Source of the DNA: JALHSW01 sp038321755 | GTDB taxonomy: Bacteria; Actinomycetota; Acidimicrobiia; IMCC26256; PALSA-555 | Direction of reading: 5' to 3' | Length of the DNA: 27,857 nt | NCBI GenBank assembly: GCA_038321755.1 | Contig: JBBQFJ010000030.1 | Span: 1 to 27,857 of the forward strand | Shown here: positions 1 through 7,476 of the stretch, in pieces | Layout of the letters: every line of letters begins with the position of its first letter | Position numbering within the stretch: the first letter of the stretch is position 1 | The notes under the pieces: generated by a model | What the model was told of the DNA's origin: nothing | The model's input: the letters and a program-made list of their open reading frames with translations, nothing else | The model's database searches: none | Position numbers and translations under genes: made by a program

Positions 1-437
1 CCTCGGGGCCGACCGCAGCCAGCCTCGCCCAGATCGGATGGGAGGTGCCCGTCGTCGCGAACTCGGCGCTCATGTTCGGGTACGTGCGCCCCGAGTGGCG
101 CGACGGTTGGCGTGGGTGGGAGTACATCGACGGCGTTGCCGACGACAACGTGTTCCGCGAACGCCTCGCCGCGCTCGACCCGGCGAGCGCCGTCACGCCC
201 GTGGGATGCGCCATGTTCGACATCGGTCGTCTCATCGGCGAGGCACTGGCCCGAACCGACCACCTCACCCGCGGCGGACTCCGAGACGCGCTCGAGCGCA
301 TCAAGCTCCTGCCGGCGACCTGCGGCGCGGAGGGCACGACGATGGGGTTCGGCCACTACGACCACGCCGCCCTCACGGGGCAGTACCTGGTGCTCCGGCA
401 GTGGACGGACGGGGAGACGGTCCAGGTCTCGACGTAG
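1..437 (+). CDS. ABC transporter substrate-binding protein, C-terminal part (partial)
   Basis: The reading frame is already open at base 3 and stops with TAG at 437, so only the last 144 or so residues are present and the real start lies outside the window. The segment has the look of the C-terminal lobe of a periplasmic-binding-protein type I (Leu/Ile/Val or amide-binding, Peripla_BP_6-like) family member: it begins SLAQIGWEVPVVAN, continues with an aromatic stretch around MFGYVRPEW, and ends with a helical section (residues about RLIGEALARTDHLTRGGLRD) followed by a closing beta segment. Such lipoproteins or secreted proteins capture small ligands and deliver them to an ABC permease. The ligand cannot be told from this fragment. 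The next genes encode a different, polyamine-type ABC system with its own binding protein, so this is probably the end of a separate transport unit. The family call is from general pattern and is moderate. Confidence 0.6.
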   Translation, partial: SGPTAASLAQIGWEVPVVANSALMFGYVRPEWRDGWRGWEYIDGVADDNVFRERLAALDPASAVTPVGCAMFDIGRLIGEALARTDHLTRGGLRDALERIKLLPATCGAEGTTMGFGHYDHAALTGQYLVLRQWTDGETVQVST

Positions 438-573
438 CGGTCAGACCCTTGCACCACGCTTTCCGTCGCGATTCAGCGCGTCGGCTTCGATTCGCGCCCC
501 GAGACCGCAGTTCCACCTGCGTGTATCGTGCCCGCCAACGCTCCGCGACTCGAGGCAAGGGGGGAGAGCCGGC
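438..573 (+). promoter_or_regulatory. Intergenic region upstream of the polyamine ABC operon, candidate -10 TATCGT
   Basis: These 136 bases contain no gene. TATCGT at 524-529 fits the actinobacterial TANNNT -10 pattern and would give a leader of about 38 nt. A purine-rich Shine-Dalgarno sequence, AAGGGGGGAG at 557-566, lies 7 nt before the GTG at 574 and fixes the start of the ATPase gene. No convincing -35 box is visible, so the promoter call is tentative; the ribosome-binding site is solid. Confidence 0.4.
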
Positions 574-1710
574 GTGAACGCTCCTGCGTCGGTTCGCGAC
601 GCTGCGACTGCCCGCGACCGCGACGGGGTGGCGGTCCGACTCGAACGCGTGTCGAAGCACTTCGGCTCGGTCGTGGCGGTGGACGCCGTCGACCTCGAGG
701 TGCGCGACGGCGAGTTCCTCACGATGCTCGGCCCGTCCGGGTCCGGCAAGACCACGATGCTCCGGATGATCGCCGGCTTCGAGCGCCCGACCTCGGGGCG
801 GGTCGTCCTCCACGGCGACGACGTGACCGCCTGGCCGCCGTTCGATCGCGACGTGAACACGGTGTTCCAGGACTACGCCCTGTTCCCGCACATGTCGGTT
901 GCGAAGAACATCGAATACGGCCTGCGGGTGAAACGGGTCGCTCGCGCGGAGCGCAGGCAGCGAGTCGCCGAAGCGCTCGACGTCGTCCGACTCGGCGGCT
1001 TCGAGGAGCGCAAGCCCGCACAGCTGTCCGGTGGCCAGCGCCAGCGCGTTGCGCTCGCACGGGCGCTCGTGAACCGCCCGAGGGTGCTCCTCCTCGACGA
1101 GCCACTCGCCGCGCTGGACCGCAAGCTGCGCGAGGAGATGCAGGTCGAGCTCAAGGAGATCCAGCAGCGCGTCGGGATCACGTTCGTCCTCGTCACCCAC
1201 GACCAGGGGGAGGCGCTCACCATGAGCGACCGCATCGCCGTCTTCAACGAAGGACGCGTCGAGCAGGTCGCAGCTCCTGCGGAGATCTACGAGCACCCCA
1301 AGACGGCGTTCGTCGCCGACTTCGTCGGGACCTCGAACCTCCTCACCGGCGACGCCGCAGCAACCGTGCTCGGGTCGCCCGCGACGGTGACGATCCGACC
1401 GGAGAAGATCCGCATCGACGAGATCGATGGCGCCCTCGGCGACGGCGAGATCGCCGCGCCGGGAACCATCCACGACGTCCTCTACCTTGGCTCCGACACG
1501 CGCTACCGCGTGACGCTCGACGCGGGCGCGGAGCTCATCGTCGACCGGCAGAACCTCACCACGACCTCGACCGATGCGCTCGCCGACCGCGGCCGGCGCG
1601 TCCAGCTGGCGTTCCGGCGCGAGCACGTGCTCCCGCTCGTCACAAGCGCCTCCACAAACGCCCAAAGCACAACCGATCACAGGGACAACGACGAAGGGGA
1701 AGAATCATGA
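574..1710 (+). CDS. potA: Polyamine-type ABC transporter ATP-binding protein (PotA-like)
   Basis: The protein (378 aa) is the cytoplasmic ATPase that powers uptake through the two permeases encoded downstream. Visible motifs are Walker A GPSGSGKTT (residues 53-61), Q-loop Gln99 in VFQDYALFP, ABC signature LSGGQRQR (151-158), Walker B VLLLDEP (171-177) and switch His209 in VTHDQGEA. The C-terminal third, with RPEKI and later FRREHVLPL, is a TOBE-type regulatory domain, as in PotA/CysA/MalK-class ATPases. GTG at 574 is chosen because a strong Shine-Dalgarno AAGGGGGGAG lies 7 nt upstream; the open frame extends further upstream but without homology. The gene overlaps the next one by 4 bp (ATGA), indicating translational coupling. 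Polyamine specificity rests on the PotABCD-like gene set; a related substrate class such as other cationic amines or Fe(III) cannot be excluded. Confidence 0.92.
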   Translation: MNAPASVRDAATARDRDGVAVRLERVSKHFGSVVAVDAVDLEVRDGEFLTMLGPSGSGKTTMLRMIAGFERPTSGRVVLHGDDVTAWPPFDRDVNTVFQDYALFPHMSVAKNIEYGLRVKRVARAERRQRVAEALDVVRLGGFEERKPAQLSGGQRQRVALARALVNRPRVLLLDEPLAALDRKLREEMQVELKEIQQRVGITFVLVTHDQGEALTMSDRIAVFNEGRVEQVAAPAEIYEHPKTAFVADFVGTSNLLTGDAAATVLGSPATVTIRPEKIRIDEIDGALGDGEIAAPGTIHDVLYLGSDTRYRVTLDAGAELIVDRQNLTTTSTDALADRGRRVQLAFRREHVLPLVTSASTNAQSTTDHRDNDEGEES

Positions 1711-2906
1711 AGAAGCAGCTGTGGGCCGCGCTCGGCCTCGTTGTCGTGCTGACGGTCGTCACCGTCGGCCCGGCCGGGGCTCGCGTCGCTGCCCAAGGGA
1801 AGAACGAGGGCAAGGTGAGCATCCTTGCCTGGCCGGGGTACGCGGAAGACGGCTCGACGGACAAGGCGTATGACTGGGTCACGCCGTTCGAGAAGGACAC
1901 CGGTTGCAAGGCGTCCGTCAAGACGTTCAACACGTCGGACGAGGCGTTCCAGCTGTTCGCGACCGGCCAGTACGACGTCGTGTCGGCCTCGGGCGACTCC
2001 GCGTTGCGCAGCATCGTGAACGGTGACACGGCTCCCATCGACCTCACCCGCCTGACCAACTACGCCGACCTCGCCGACTTCATGAAGGACCAGGCGTGGA
2101 ACAGCTACAAGGGCAAGACCTACGGCGTCCCGCACGGATGGGGTGCGAACCTCCTCATGTGGAACGAGGACGTGGTGAAGCCGGCGCCGACGTCGTGGGG
2201 CGTCGTCTTCGACAAGAAGAACCCGTACTCGGGCAAGGTCACCGCGCCGGACAACCCGATCTACATCGCGGATGCTGCGCTCTACCTGTCGAAGACCCAG
2301 CCCGACCTGGGGATCACCAACCCGTACGCACTCGACAAGAAGCAGTTCAAGGCCGCGGTCGCGCTGCTGAAGCAGCAGAAGGCGAACATCGGTGAGTACT
2401 GGGACAGCGCGACGAAGGAGCAGGAGGCCTTCACCAAGGCGAGCAGCGTCGTCGGAGCCACGTGGCAGTACCAGGCCAACCTGGTGAAGGGCGACAAGGC
2501 CGCTCCCCCGGTGCAGACCCAGATCCCGACCGAGGGCGCCACGGCGTGGTCGGACAACTGGTTCATCCAGTCCGGCGCCAAGCACCCGAACTGCGCGTAC
2601 GAGTGGATCAACTGGATCACCTCGCCGCCCGTGCAGTCGCAGGTCGCCGAGTACTTCGGTGAGGCCCCGGCGAACCTCAAGGCGTGCTCGCTCACGTCGA
2701 ACGGTGGGTCGGAGCTCGGTGTTCCCATCACGGACGCCTCCGCACCGAACCACTGCACCGACTACCACGCCGAGGATCCGGCGTTCTACGAGCAGCTCTC
2801 GTACTGGGTCACTCCGACGACCAAGTGCCTCGACGGACGCACCGGCGTGAAGTGCGTTGCGTACAAGGACTGGTTGTCGGCCTGGGACCAGATCAAGGCC
2901 AGCTGA
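1707..2906 (+). CDS. potD: Extracellular spermidine/putrescine-type solute-binding protein (PotD-like)
   Basis: The 399-aa precursor has a Lys-Lys start, a hydrophobic core (LWAALGLVVVLTVVTV) and signal-peptidase-type AGA or VAA sites near residues 25-29, so it is exported. There is no lipobox cysteine at the cleavage region. The mature part starts with VSILAWPGYAEDGS, the typical first strand of type II binding proteins of the PotD/SBP_bac_8 class (compare the common LNVYNWxxY pattern). YDVVSASGDS, YGVPHGWGANLLMWNEDVV and TEGATAWSDNW are the matching lobe and hinge segments, with aromatic and acidic residues suited to binding a cationic ligand. Seven cysteines in the mature part (one near residue 67, six in the last 140 residues) may form disulfides, which is more than is common in PotD. 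The start ATG overlaps the ATPase stop (ATGA). A strong hairpin follows the gene. Ligand identity is inferred from family and context. Confidence 0.88.
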   Translation: MKKQLWAALGLVVVLTVVTVGPAGARVAAQGKNEGKVSILAWPGYAEDGSTDKAYDWVTPFEKDTGCKASVKTFNTSDEAFQLFATGQYDVVSASGDSALRSIVNGDTAPIDLTRLTNYADLADFMKDQAWNSYKGKTYGVPHGWGANLLMWNEDVVKPAPTSWGVVFDKKNPYSGKVTAPDNPIYIADAALYLSKTQPDLGITNPYALDKKQFKAAVALLKQQKANIGEYWDSATKEQEAFTKASSVVGATWQYQANLVKGDKAAPPVQTQIPTEGATAWSDNWFIQSGAKHPNCAYEWINWITSPPVQSQVAEYFGEAPANLKACSLTSNGGSELGVPITDASAPNHCTDYHAEDPAFYEQLSYWVTPTTKCLDGRTGVKCVAYKDWLSAWDQIKAS

Positions 2907-2939
2907 CGGGAGGTCGTCGTCGATCGTGACGACGCCTGA

Positions 2940-2973
2940 GGGTGGGCGGGCCGGGCAACCGGTCCGCCCACCT
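2940..2973 (+). terminator. Strong GC hairpin with GCAA tetraloop between potD and potB
   Basis: Bases 2941-2954 pair with 2959-2972 around the loop GCAA (2955-2958). This gives 14 consecutive pairs, 13 Watson-Crick plus one G-T wobble (2950/2963), with a further possible G-T closing pair at 2940/2973. The GCAA loop is of the GNRA class. No T-run follows, so it may act as a partial terminator or as a 3'-end stabiliser for the potAD message, rather than a full intrinsic terminator. Its place between the binding-protein and permease genes suits a need for more binding protein than permease. Confidence 0.75.
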
Positions 2974-2996
2974 CCGTCATCACCTTTGACCGACCC

Positions 2997-3938
2997 ATGA
3001 CCGCCACCCTCGAGGATCCCTCGAGCCCACCGTCGCCCCCGCCGTCCGGCGGACAGAGCGGCCCACCACCCGCCGGACCTCGTCGCCGCGCGGCTCGCTT
3101 CCTCGCGCGCCACCCGCGAGTCCGGCTGGGCATCACGCTCGGACCACCGTTCACCTGGCTCCTCGTCGTCTACATCGGCGCGCTCGCCGCGCTCCTCGTG
3201 ACATCGCTCTTCTCGCTCGTCGACGACCCGACCGGGTTGCTCACGCGTCTCAACACGACCCTGACCCTCGACAACTACGAAAAGCTGTGGAACACCGCCG
3301 TCTACCGTGAGGTCGCGCAGCGGACGGTGCTCGCAGCGATCACGGTGACGGTCGTCGACGCGCTCCTGGCGCTCCCGATCGCGTTCTACATGGCGAAGGT
3401 CGCCTCTCCGTGGGCGAAGCGCGCGCTCGTGGTCGCCGTCACCATGCCCCTCTGGGCGGGCTACCTGGTCAAGGGCTACGCGTGGCGGGCGATCCTCGAC
3501 CCGGGTGGCGGCGTCCTGAAGTCGGTGTTCGGGTCGAGCCCGGGCTTCGGCTCCACCAGCGCCATCATCGTCCTCTCCTACCTCTGGTTCCCGTACATGG
3601 TGATCCCGCTCTTCGCCGGGCTCGAACGACTTCCCGACTCGCTGCTCGAGGCATCGACCGACCTCGGCGCGAAGGCCGGTCGCACCTTCCGCAGCGTCGT
3701 GATGCCCCAGCTGCTGCCTGCGCTCGCCGCCGGATCGATCTTCACGTTCTCGCTGACGCTCGGCGACTTCTACATGAACCGGATCGTCGGCGGCACCAAC
3801 GAGTACATCGGCAACATCGTCTACCGGAACTTCTCCGCCGACCTGCCGTTCTCCGCGGCGTACTCCATGGTTCCCGTCCTCATCATGGTGGTGTACCTCC
3901 TCGCGATCCGGCGCACGGGCGCGCTCGAGGAGCTCTGA
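2997..3938 (+). CDS. potB: Polyamine-type ABC transporter permease (PotB-like)
   Basis: This 313-aa integral membrane protein is one of two permease subunits forming the import channel. It starts with a Pro/Ser-rich cytoplasmic tail (residues 1-45), followed by about six hydrophobic segments, including PFTWLLVVYIGALAALLVTSLF (51-72), VLAAITVTVVDALLALPIAF (111-130), a pair near 145-210, SIFTFSLTLG (247-256) and PVLIMVVYLLAI (293-304). The cytoplasmic EAA loop that docks onto the ATPase is clear: EASTDLGAKAGRTFRSVVMP (218-237). Length and layout match BPD_transp_1 permeases of the PotB class. No good Shine-Dalgarno is visible before ATG 2997. The stop overlaps the next start (TGATG at 3936-3940), so the two permeases are translationally coupled. 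Confidence 0.9.
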   Translation: MTATLEDPSSPPSPPPSGGQSGPPPAGPRRRAARFLARHPRVRLGITLGPPFTWLLVVYIGALAALLVTSLFSLVDDPTGLLTRLNTTLTLDNYEKLWNTAVYREVAQRTVLAAITVTVVDALLALPIAFYMAKVASPWAKRALVVAVTMPLWAGYLVKGYAWRAILDPGGGVLKSVFGSSPGFGSTSAIIVLSYLWFPYMVIPLFAGLERLPDSLLEASTDLGAKAGRTFRSVVMPQLLPALAAGSIFTFSLTLGDFYMNRIVGGTNEYIGNIVYRNFSADLPFSAAYSMVPVLIMVVYLLAIRRTGALEEL

Positions 3939-4747
3939 TGTACCTCTCGCGCCCCGCACGCCTCGCGCTCCGGTGCTTCGCGGGCCTCATCCTCTTCGTC
4001 CTCTACTTCCCGCTGGCGTACGTCGCTCGACTCAGCGTGAACACGGGCGTCAACTACGTGTGGCCACCGAAGGGCTGGACGCTCCAGTGGTGGGACGAGG
4101 CCATCCACGCGGACGGACCGCGCGAAGCGCTCCAGCACTCGCTGCAGACGGCTGCATGGGCCACCGCCGTCGCACTGCTCCTCGGCACACTCGCGGCGTT
4201 CGCGCTCTCTCGCCACCGGTTCTTCGGTCAGGGCTCTGTGAGCCTCGCCATCGTGCTCCCGATCGCGCTCCCCGGCATCGTGACCGGCATCGCACTGCTC
4301 TCCGCGTTCCAGCGCGTCGGGATCGAGCTCTCGTTCAGCACCCTGGTCGTCGCGCACGCGACGTTCTGTGTCGTGATCGTCTACAACAACGTCGGCGCTC
4401 GCATGCGCCGCATGGAGGGCAACCTCGAAGAAGCGTCTGCCGACCTCGGAGCCGACGGCATGCAGACGTTCCGGTACGTGACGTTCCCACTCATGCGCTC
4501 CGCGCTGCTCGCCGGCGGACTGTTGGCCTTTGCGCTGAGCTTCGACGAAATCGTCGTCACGACGTTCACGGTCGGCGCGGGCTACAAGACCCTTCCCATC
4601 TGGTTCGCCGAGAACTTCGCGCGGCCGAACGCGATCCCGATCGTGAACGTGGTCGCGACATTCGTGGTCATCGTCTCGATCATCCCGGTGTACTTCGCGC
4701 AGCGACTCGTGGGCGGAGCGCACGCAACCGGGGAGACGGCCCCCTAA
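3938..4747 (+). CDS. potC: Polyamine-type ABC transporter permease (PotC-like)
   Basis: The second permease subunit (269 aa) has a short N-terminus and six predicted hydrophobic helices: 14-30, 70-90, 101-122, 131-150, a helix around 187-200, and 231-252. Its EAA loop is EEASADLGADGMQTFRYVTF (164-183), and ALPGIVTGIALL (110-121) and FALSFDEIVVTTF (196-208) are family-typical PotC/YdcV segments. ATG at 3938 shares its A with the TGA of potB. The gene ends convergently with ku: its TAA (4745-4747) overlaps the reverse-strand TAG of ku (4744-4746), leaving no spacer and no room for a separate terminator. Confidence 0.9.
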   Translation: MYLSRPARLALRCFAGLILFVLYFPLAYVARLSVNTGVNYVWPPKGWTLQWWDEAIHADGPREALQHSLQTAAWATAVALLLGTLAAFALSRHRFFGQGSVSLAIVLPIALPGIVTGIALLSAFQRVGIELSFSTLVVAHATFCVVIVYNNVGARMRRMEGNLEEASADLGADGMQTFRYVTFPLMRSALLAGGLLAFALSFDEIVVTTFTVGAGYKTLPIWFAENFARPNAIPIVNVVATFVVIVSIIPVYFAQRLVGGAHATGETAP

Positions 4748-5625
4748 GCCGACTTGCGTACTCGCTTCTTCGCCTTCGCAGGCGCCGCGTCGCCTTCGGC
4801 CGCGGGCGGGAGCTCGTCCTCTTCGGCGCCACCTTCCACACCTTCCTTGCTGCCCGCTCGCGCGAGGCTCGCCTCGAGCGCGGCCATGAGGTCGAGCACC
4901 TTGCCGGCATCCTCGGCAGCAGGCTCGGCGACGATCTCTTCCCCGGCGGCCTTGCGGTCGATCAGGTCCTGGAGCTGCTCGCGGTAGGAGTCGCGGTACC
5001 TCTCCGGCTCGAAGTCGGTCGCGAGCGCGGCGACGAGCTGCTTCGCCATCTCGCGCTCGCGCTCGGTGAGCTCGGACTGATCGGCGTCGTCAGGGAGGAC
5101 CGACGACGGCGGCAGCACCTCGTCGGCGAAGCGCATCGTCTCCACGCACAGCACACCATCGAGGGGACGGATCGCGACGAGGCTCTCCTTCGAGCGCATC
5201 ACCAGACGGCCGATCGCGACCTTGCGCAGCTCCGTCATCGCGTCGACGAGGAGCGCGTAGGCCTTCAGCGCCGTCTTGTCGGGAGCGAGGTAGTACGGGT
5301 TCTCGAAGTAGATCGGGTCGATCTGGTCGAGGTCGACGAAGTCCTCGATCTCGATCGAGCGACTCGCCTTCGGAGCAAGTGTCTTGATCTCGTCGTCGGA
5401 CACGACCACATACTGGCCGGGAGCGACCTCATGACCCTTGACGATCCGATCGGTCGACACCTCTTCGCCCGTGGCCTCCGACACGCGTCGGATGCGAATC
5501 CGCGAGTTCGTGCCCTCCTCGAGCTGGTTGAACCGCACGTCCTTGCTCTTGGTGGCGGACACCAGCTTCACGGGAACGGTCACCAGCCCGAAGCCAATGG
5601 TTCCTGTCCAGATCGAGGTCGGCAT
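4744..5625 (-). CDS. ku: Bacterial Ku protein, non-homologous end joining
   Basis: The 293-aa protein is the DNA-end-binding homodimeric Ku of bacterial NHEJ; it encircles broken ends and recruits LigD. The N-terminal MPTSIWTGTIGFGLVTVPVKL is the hallmark Ku beta-barrel start and fixes ATG at 5625. Other family segments are GHEVAPGQYVVVSDDEIKTL, FVDLDQIDPIYFENPYYLAP, AIGRLVMRSKESLVAIRP and the DFEPERYRDSYREQLQDLI motif near residue 210-228. The C-terminus (from about 245) is an acidic/Ala-rich stretch ending KAKKRVRKSA, a basic tail of the kind that modulates DNA threading in actinobacterial Ku. It is divergent from the LigD-polymerase gene with only 20 bp between the start codons, a common pairing for NHEJ genes. 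Confidence 0.95.
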   Translation of the reverse strand: MPTSIWTGTIGFGLVTVPVKLVSATKSKDVRFNQLEEGTNSRIRIRRVSEATGEEVSTDRIVKGHEVAPGQYVVVSDDEIKTLAPKASRSIEIEDFVDLDQIDPIYFENPYYLAPDKTALKAYALLVDAMTELRKVAIGRLVMRSKESLVAIRPLDGVLCVETMRFADEVLPPSSVLPDDADQSELTEREREMAKQLVAALATDFEPERYRDSYREQLQDLIDRKAAGEEIVAEPAAEDAGKVLDLMAALEASLARAGSKEGVEGGAEEDELPPAAEGDAAPAKAKKRVRKSA

Positions 5626-5631
5626 GACAAC

Positions 5632-5637
5632 TAGGTT
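5632..5637 (+). promoter_or_regulatory. Candidate -10 TAGGTT, leaderless promoter of the LigD-polymerase gene
   Basis: TAGGTT ends 8 nt before the GTG at 5646. This spacing puts the expected transcription start on the start codon. The same hexamer with the same 8-nt spacing precedes the SDR gene at 6572. Confidence 0.55.
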
Positions 5638-5645
5638 CGCAGAAC

Positions 5646-6560
5646 GTGGCGCGCGAGTCCAAGACGACGATCGAGGTCCCGGCTGCAGACGGGACGATCC
5701 GTCGTCTCACGCTGAGCAACCTCGACAAGGTGCTGTATCCCGCCGTCGGGTTCACCAAGGCTGCGATCGTCGACTACTACGCGCGCATCGCACCGGTGAT
5801 GCTCCCGCACCTCCACCGGCGAGCGATCACGATGGTGCGCTGGCCGAACGGCGTCGACGAGCCCTCGTTCTTCGAGAAGCGGTGCCCGCCGCACGCACCC
5901 GAGTGGATCGCGACTGCCCGCGCGGAGGGCGACCTGTTGGGCTGCGTCATCGACGATCTCCCGAGTCTCGTGTGGGTGGCAAACCTCGCAGCCCTCGAGC
6001 TGCACACGCATCAGGCAACGGTCGACGAACCCGACGAGCCCACCTCGGTGGTCCTCGACCTCGACCCCGGTGCACCGGCGAACGTGCTCGACTGCTGCCG
6101 GGTCGCACTCGAGGTGAAGGACCTCCTCGGCCAGCTCGGCCTCGAGGCCGTCGTGAAGACCTCCGGCTCGAAGGGGCTCCATCTCGCGGTCCCCGTCCGC
6201 GGCACCACCGCAGACGCGACGAAGGACTTCGCCCGGGCGCTGGGCCAGCTCCTCGCGGCGCGGGATCCGGAGCGCGTGACCATCGCCATGGCTCGCGACC
6301 AGCGGAAGGGCCGCATCTTCCTGGACTGGAGCCAGAACGACCGCCACAAGACGACGGTCGCGGCGTACTCGCTCCGAGCCCGGCCCCGACCGAGCGTGTC
6401 AGCCCCACTCACCTGGAACGAGGTGTCCGACGCGCTCGACGGGGGTGCCTCCGAAGCGCTGGAGCTCGACGCAGCGGCGGTGCTCGAGCGGGTCGAGCGC
6501 ATCGGCGATCCGTACGCCGCGAACCTCACGATGGAGCAAGAGCTCCCCGCGCTCGCGTAG
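5646..6560 (+). CDS. ligD: Stand-alone LigD polymerase/primase domain protein (NHEJ polymerase)
   Basis: This 304-aa protein is the archaeo-eukaryotic-primase-type polymerase module of LigD, which fills or extends ends during NHEJ with a preference for ribonucleotides in studied members. Visible catalytic elements are the metal-binding DLD motif in VVLDLDPG (Asp138, Asp140), SGSKGLHL (172-179) and the third carboxylate Asp227 in IFLDWSQN. His120 in LELHTHQ is also conserved in this family. The protein ends right after this domain: the ATP-dependent ligase and phosphoesterase modules that are fused in mycobacterial LigD are absent, so the ligase must be encoded elsewhere. The GTG start has no Shine-Dalgarno but sits 8 nt after TAGGTT, consistent with a leaderless message. 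It is divergent from ku. The symbol marks homology to one LigD module, not a complete LigD. Confidence 0.9.
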   Translation: MARESKTTIEVPAADGTIRRLTLSNLDKVLYPAVGFTKAAIVDYYARIAPVMLPHLHRRAITMVRWPNGVDEPSFFEKRCPPHAPEWIATARAEGDLLGCVIDDLPSLVWVANLAALELHTHQATVDEPDEPTSVVLDLDPGAPANVLDCCRVALEVKDLLGQLGLEAVVKTSGSKGLHLAVPVRGTTADATKDFARALGQLLAARDPERVTIAMARDQRKGRIFLDWSQNDRHKTTVAAYSLRARPRPSVSAPLTWNEVSDALDGGASEALELDAAAVLERVERIGDPYAANLTMEQELPALA

Positions 6561-6563
6561 GTT
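6558..6563 (+). promoter_or_regulatory. Candidate -10 TAGGTT overlapping the LigD-polymerase stop codon
   Basis: TAGGTT begins with the TAG stop of the upstream gene and ends 8 nt before ATG 6572. This suggests the SDR gene can be transcribed as a leaderless message on its own despite following only 11 bp behind. Confidence 0.5.
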
Positions 6564-6571
6564 CACGGGCC

Positions 6572-7393
6572 ATGGAGCTCGACGGAAGAGTCGCGATCGT
6601 CACCGGGGCCAGCCGCGGCGTCGGCGCAGCCACCGCGGTGGCGCTCGCCGCAGCCGGGTGCACCGTGGCCTGCGCAGCGCGCGCGACCGAGGCGTCACCC
6701 CAGCCCACGCCGGGCACGATCGACGAGACCATCCGTCGCATCACCGACGCAGGCGGCCAGGCGCTGTCGGTGCCCACGAACCTCGCGGTCGACGCCGAGG
6801 TGGACCGCATGGTCGCGACGACGCTCGACGCGTTCGGACGCGTCGACATCCTCGTCAACAACGCCGCGATCACGTTCCCGGGCGACCTCGAGCTCCCCAT
6901 CAAGCGGCACGACCTCGTGTTCGCGGTCAACCTGCGCGCACCGCTGCTCGCGATCCAGGCCGTCGCGCCCGGCATGCGCGAGCGCGGCGAGGGCTCGATC
7001 CTGAACGTCTCGTCGGTCGCGGCGCTCAACTACTTCCCCGGCCTCATGGCGTACGGCGCGTCGAAGATCGCGCTCGAGCACCTCACTGTGGACCTCGCGG
7101 CCCAGCTCCGAGATGACGGCATCTCCGTCAACACCTTCCGGATCGACATCCCGGTCGCCTCCGAAGGATTCGTTGCGAACGCGCCCGACGCCGACCGGTC
7201 CGACTGGGAGCCTTCCGAGGTGGCCGCCGAGGGCATCCTCTGGATGCTGCGCCAGCCGGCGACCTACACCGGCCACAACGACGGCATGGGCGCGTTGCGC
7301 GACGCCGAGGGGATCATGCCCACACGCGTCGGGCGCGAGCACCACCAGGCGCCGGGGCTGCTCACCGAGAACCCGATGCGGCTCCCGAGCTGA
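6572..7393 (+). CDS. Short-chain dehydrogenase/reductase (SDR)
   Basis: This 273-aa classical SDR is a cytosolic NAD(P)-dependent oxidoreductase. The cofactor motif TGASRGVG is at residues 11-18, the structural NNAA at 97-100, the catalytic Ser in NVSS (145-148) and Tyr161/Lys165 in YGASK. The second strand ends CAARATEAS with an arginine, which hints at NADP rather than NAD. The last 40 residues (GHNDGMGALRDAEGIMPTRVG and onward) extend beyond the core fold. The substrate is not identifiable. It follows the LigD polymerase gene by 11 bp with its own candidate leaderless promoter, so no functional link to NHEJ should be assumed. Confidence 0.88.
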   Translation: MELDGRVAIVTGASRGVGAATAVALAAAGCTVACAARATEASPQPTPGTIDETIRRITDAGGQALSVPTNLAVDAEVDRMVATTLDAFGRVDILVNNAAITFPGDLELPIKRHDLVFAVNLRAPLLAIQAVAPGMRERGEGSILNVSSVAALNYFPGLMAYGASKIALEHLTVDLAAQLRDDGISVNTFRIDIPVASEGFVANAPDADRSDWEPSEVAAEGILWMLRQPATYTGHNDGMGALRDAEGIMPTRVGREHHQAPGLLTENPMRLPS

Positions 7394-7476
7394 ACCCGTT
7401 CCGGTCGTCCACCGTCGCGAACCGGTCCGTTCGGAATCGGCCCGCCCCGACGCGGCTCGTCCCGACCCGGGCAGTC

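Noticed and set aside
1677..3959. 760-aa open frame on the minus strand across potD and potB
   Set aside because: It is antisense to two clear transport genes, is rich in Arg/Glu/Val/Gly as expected from a shadow frame in high-GC DNA, and has no recognisable domain.
5627..5637. Near-palindrome ACAACTAGGTT between ku and the LigD-polymerase gene considered as a bidirectional promoter
   Set aside because: The reverse-strand box (TAGTTG) lacks the final T and is only 2 nt from the ku start, so it would initiate inside ku. Only the plus-strand box is supported.
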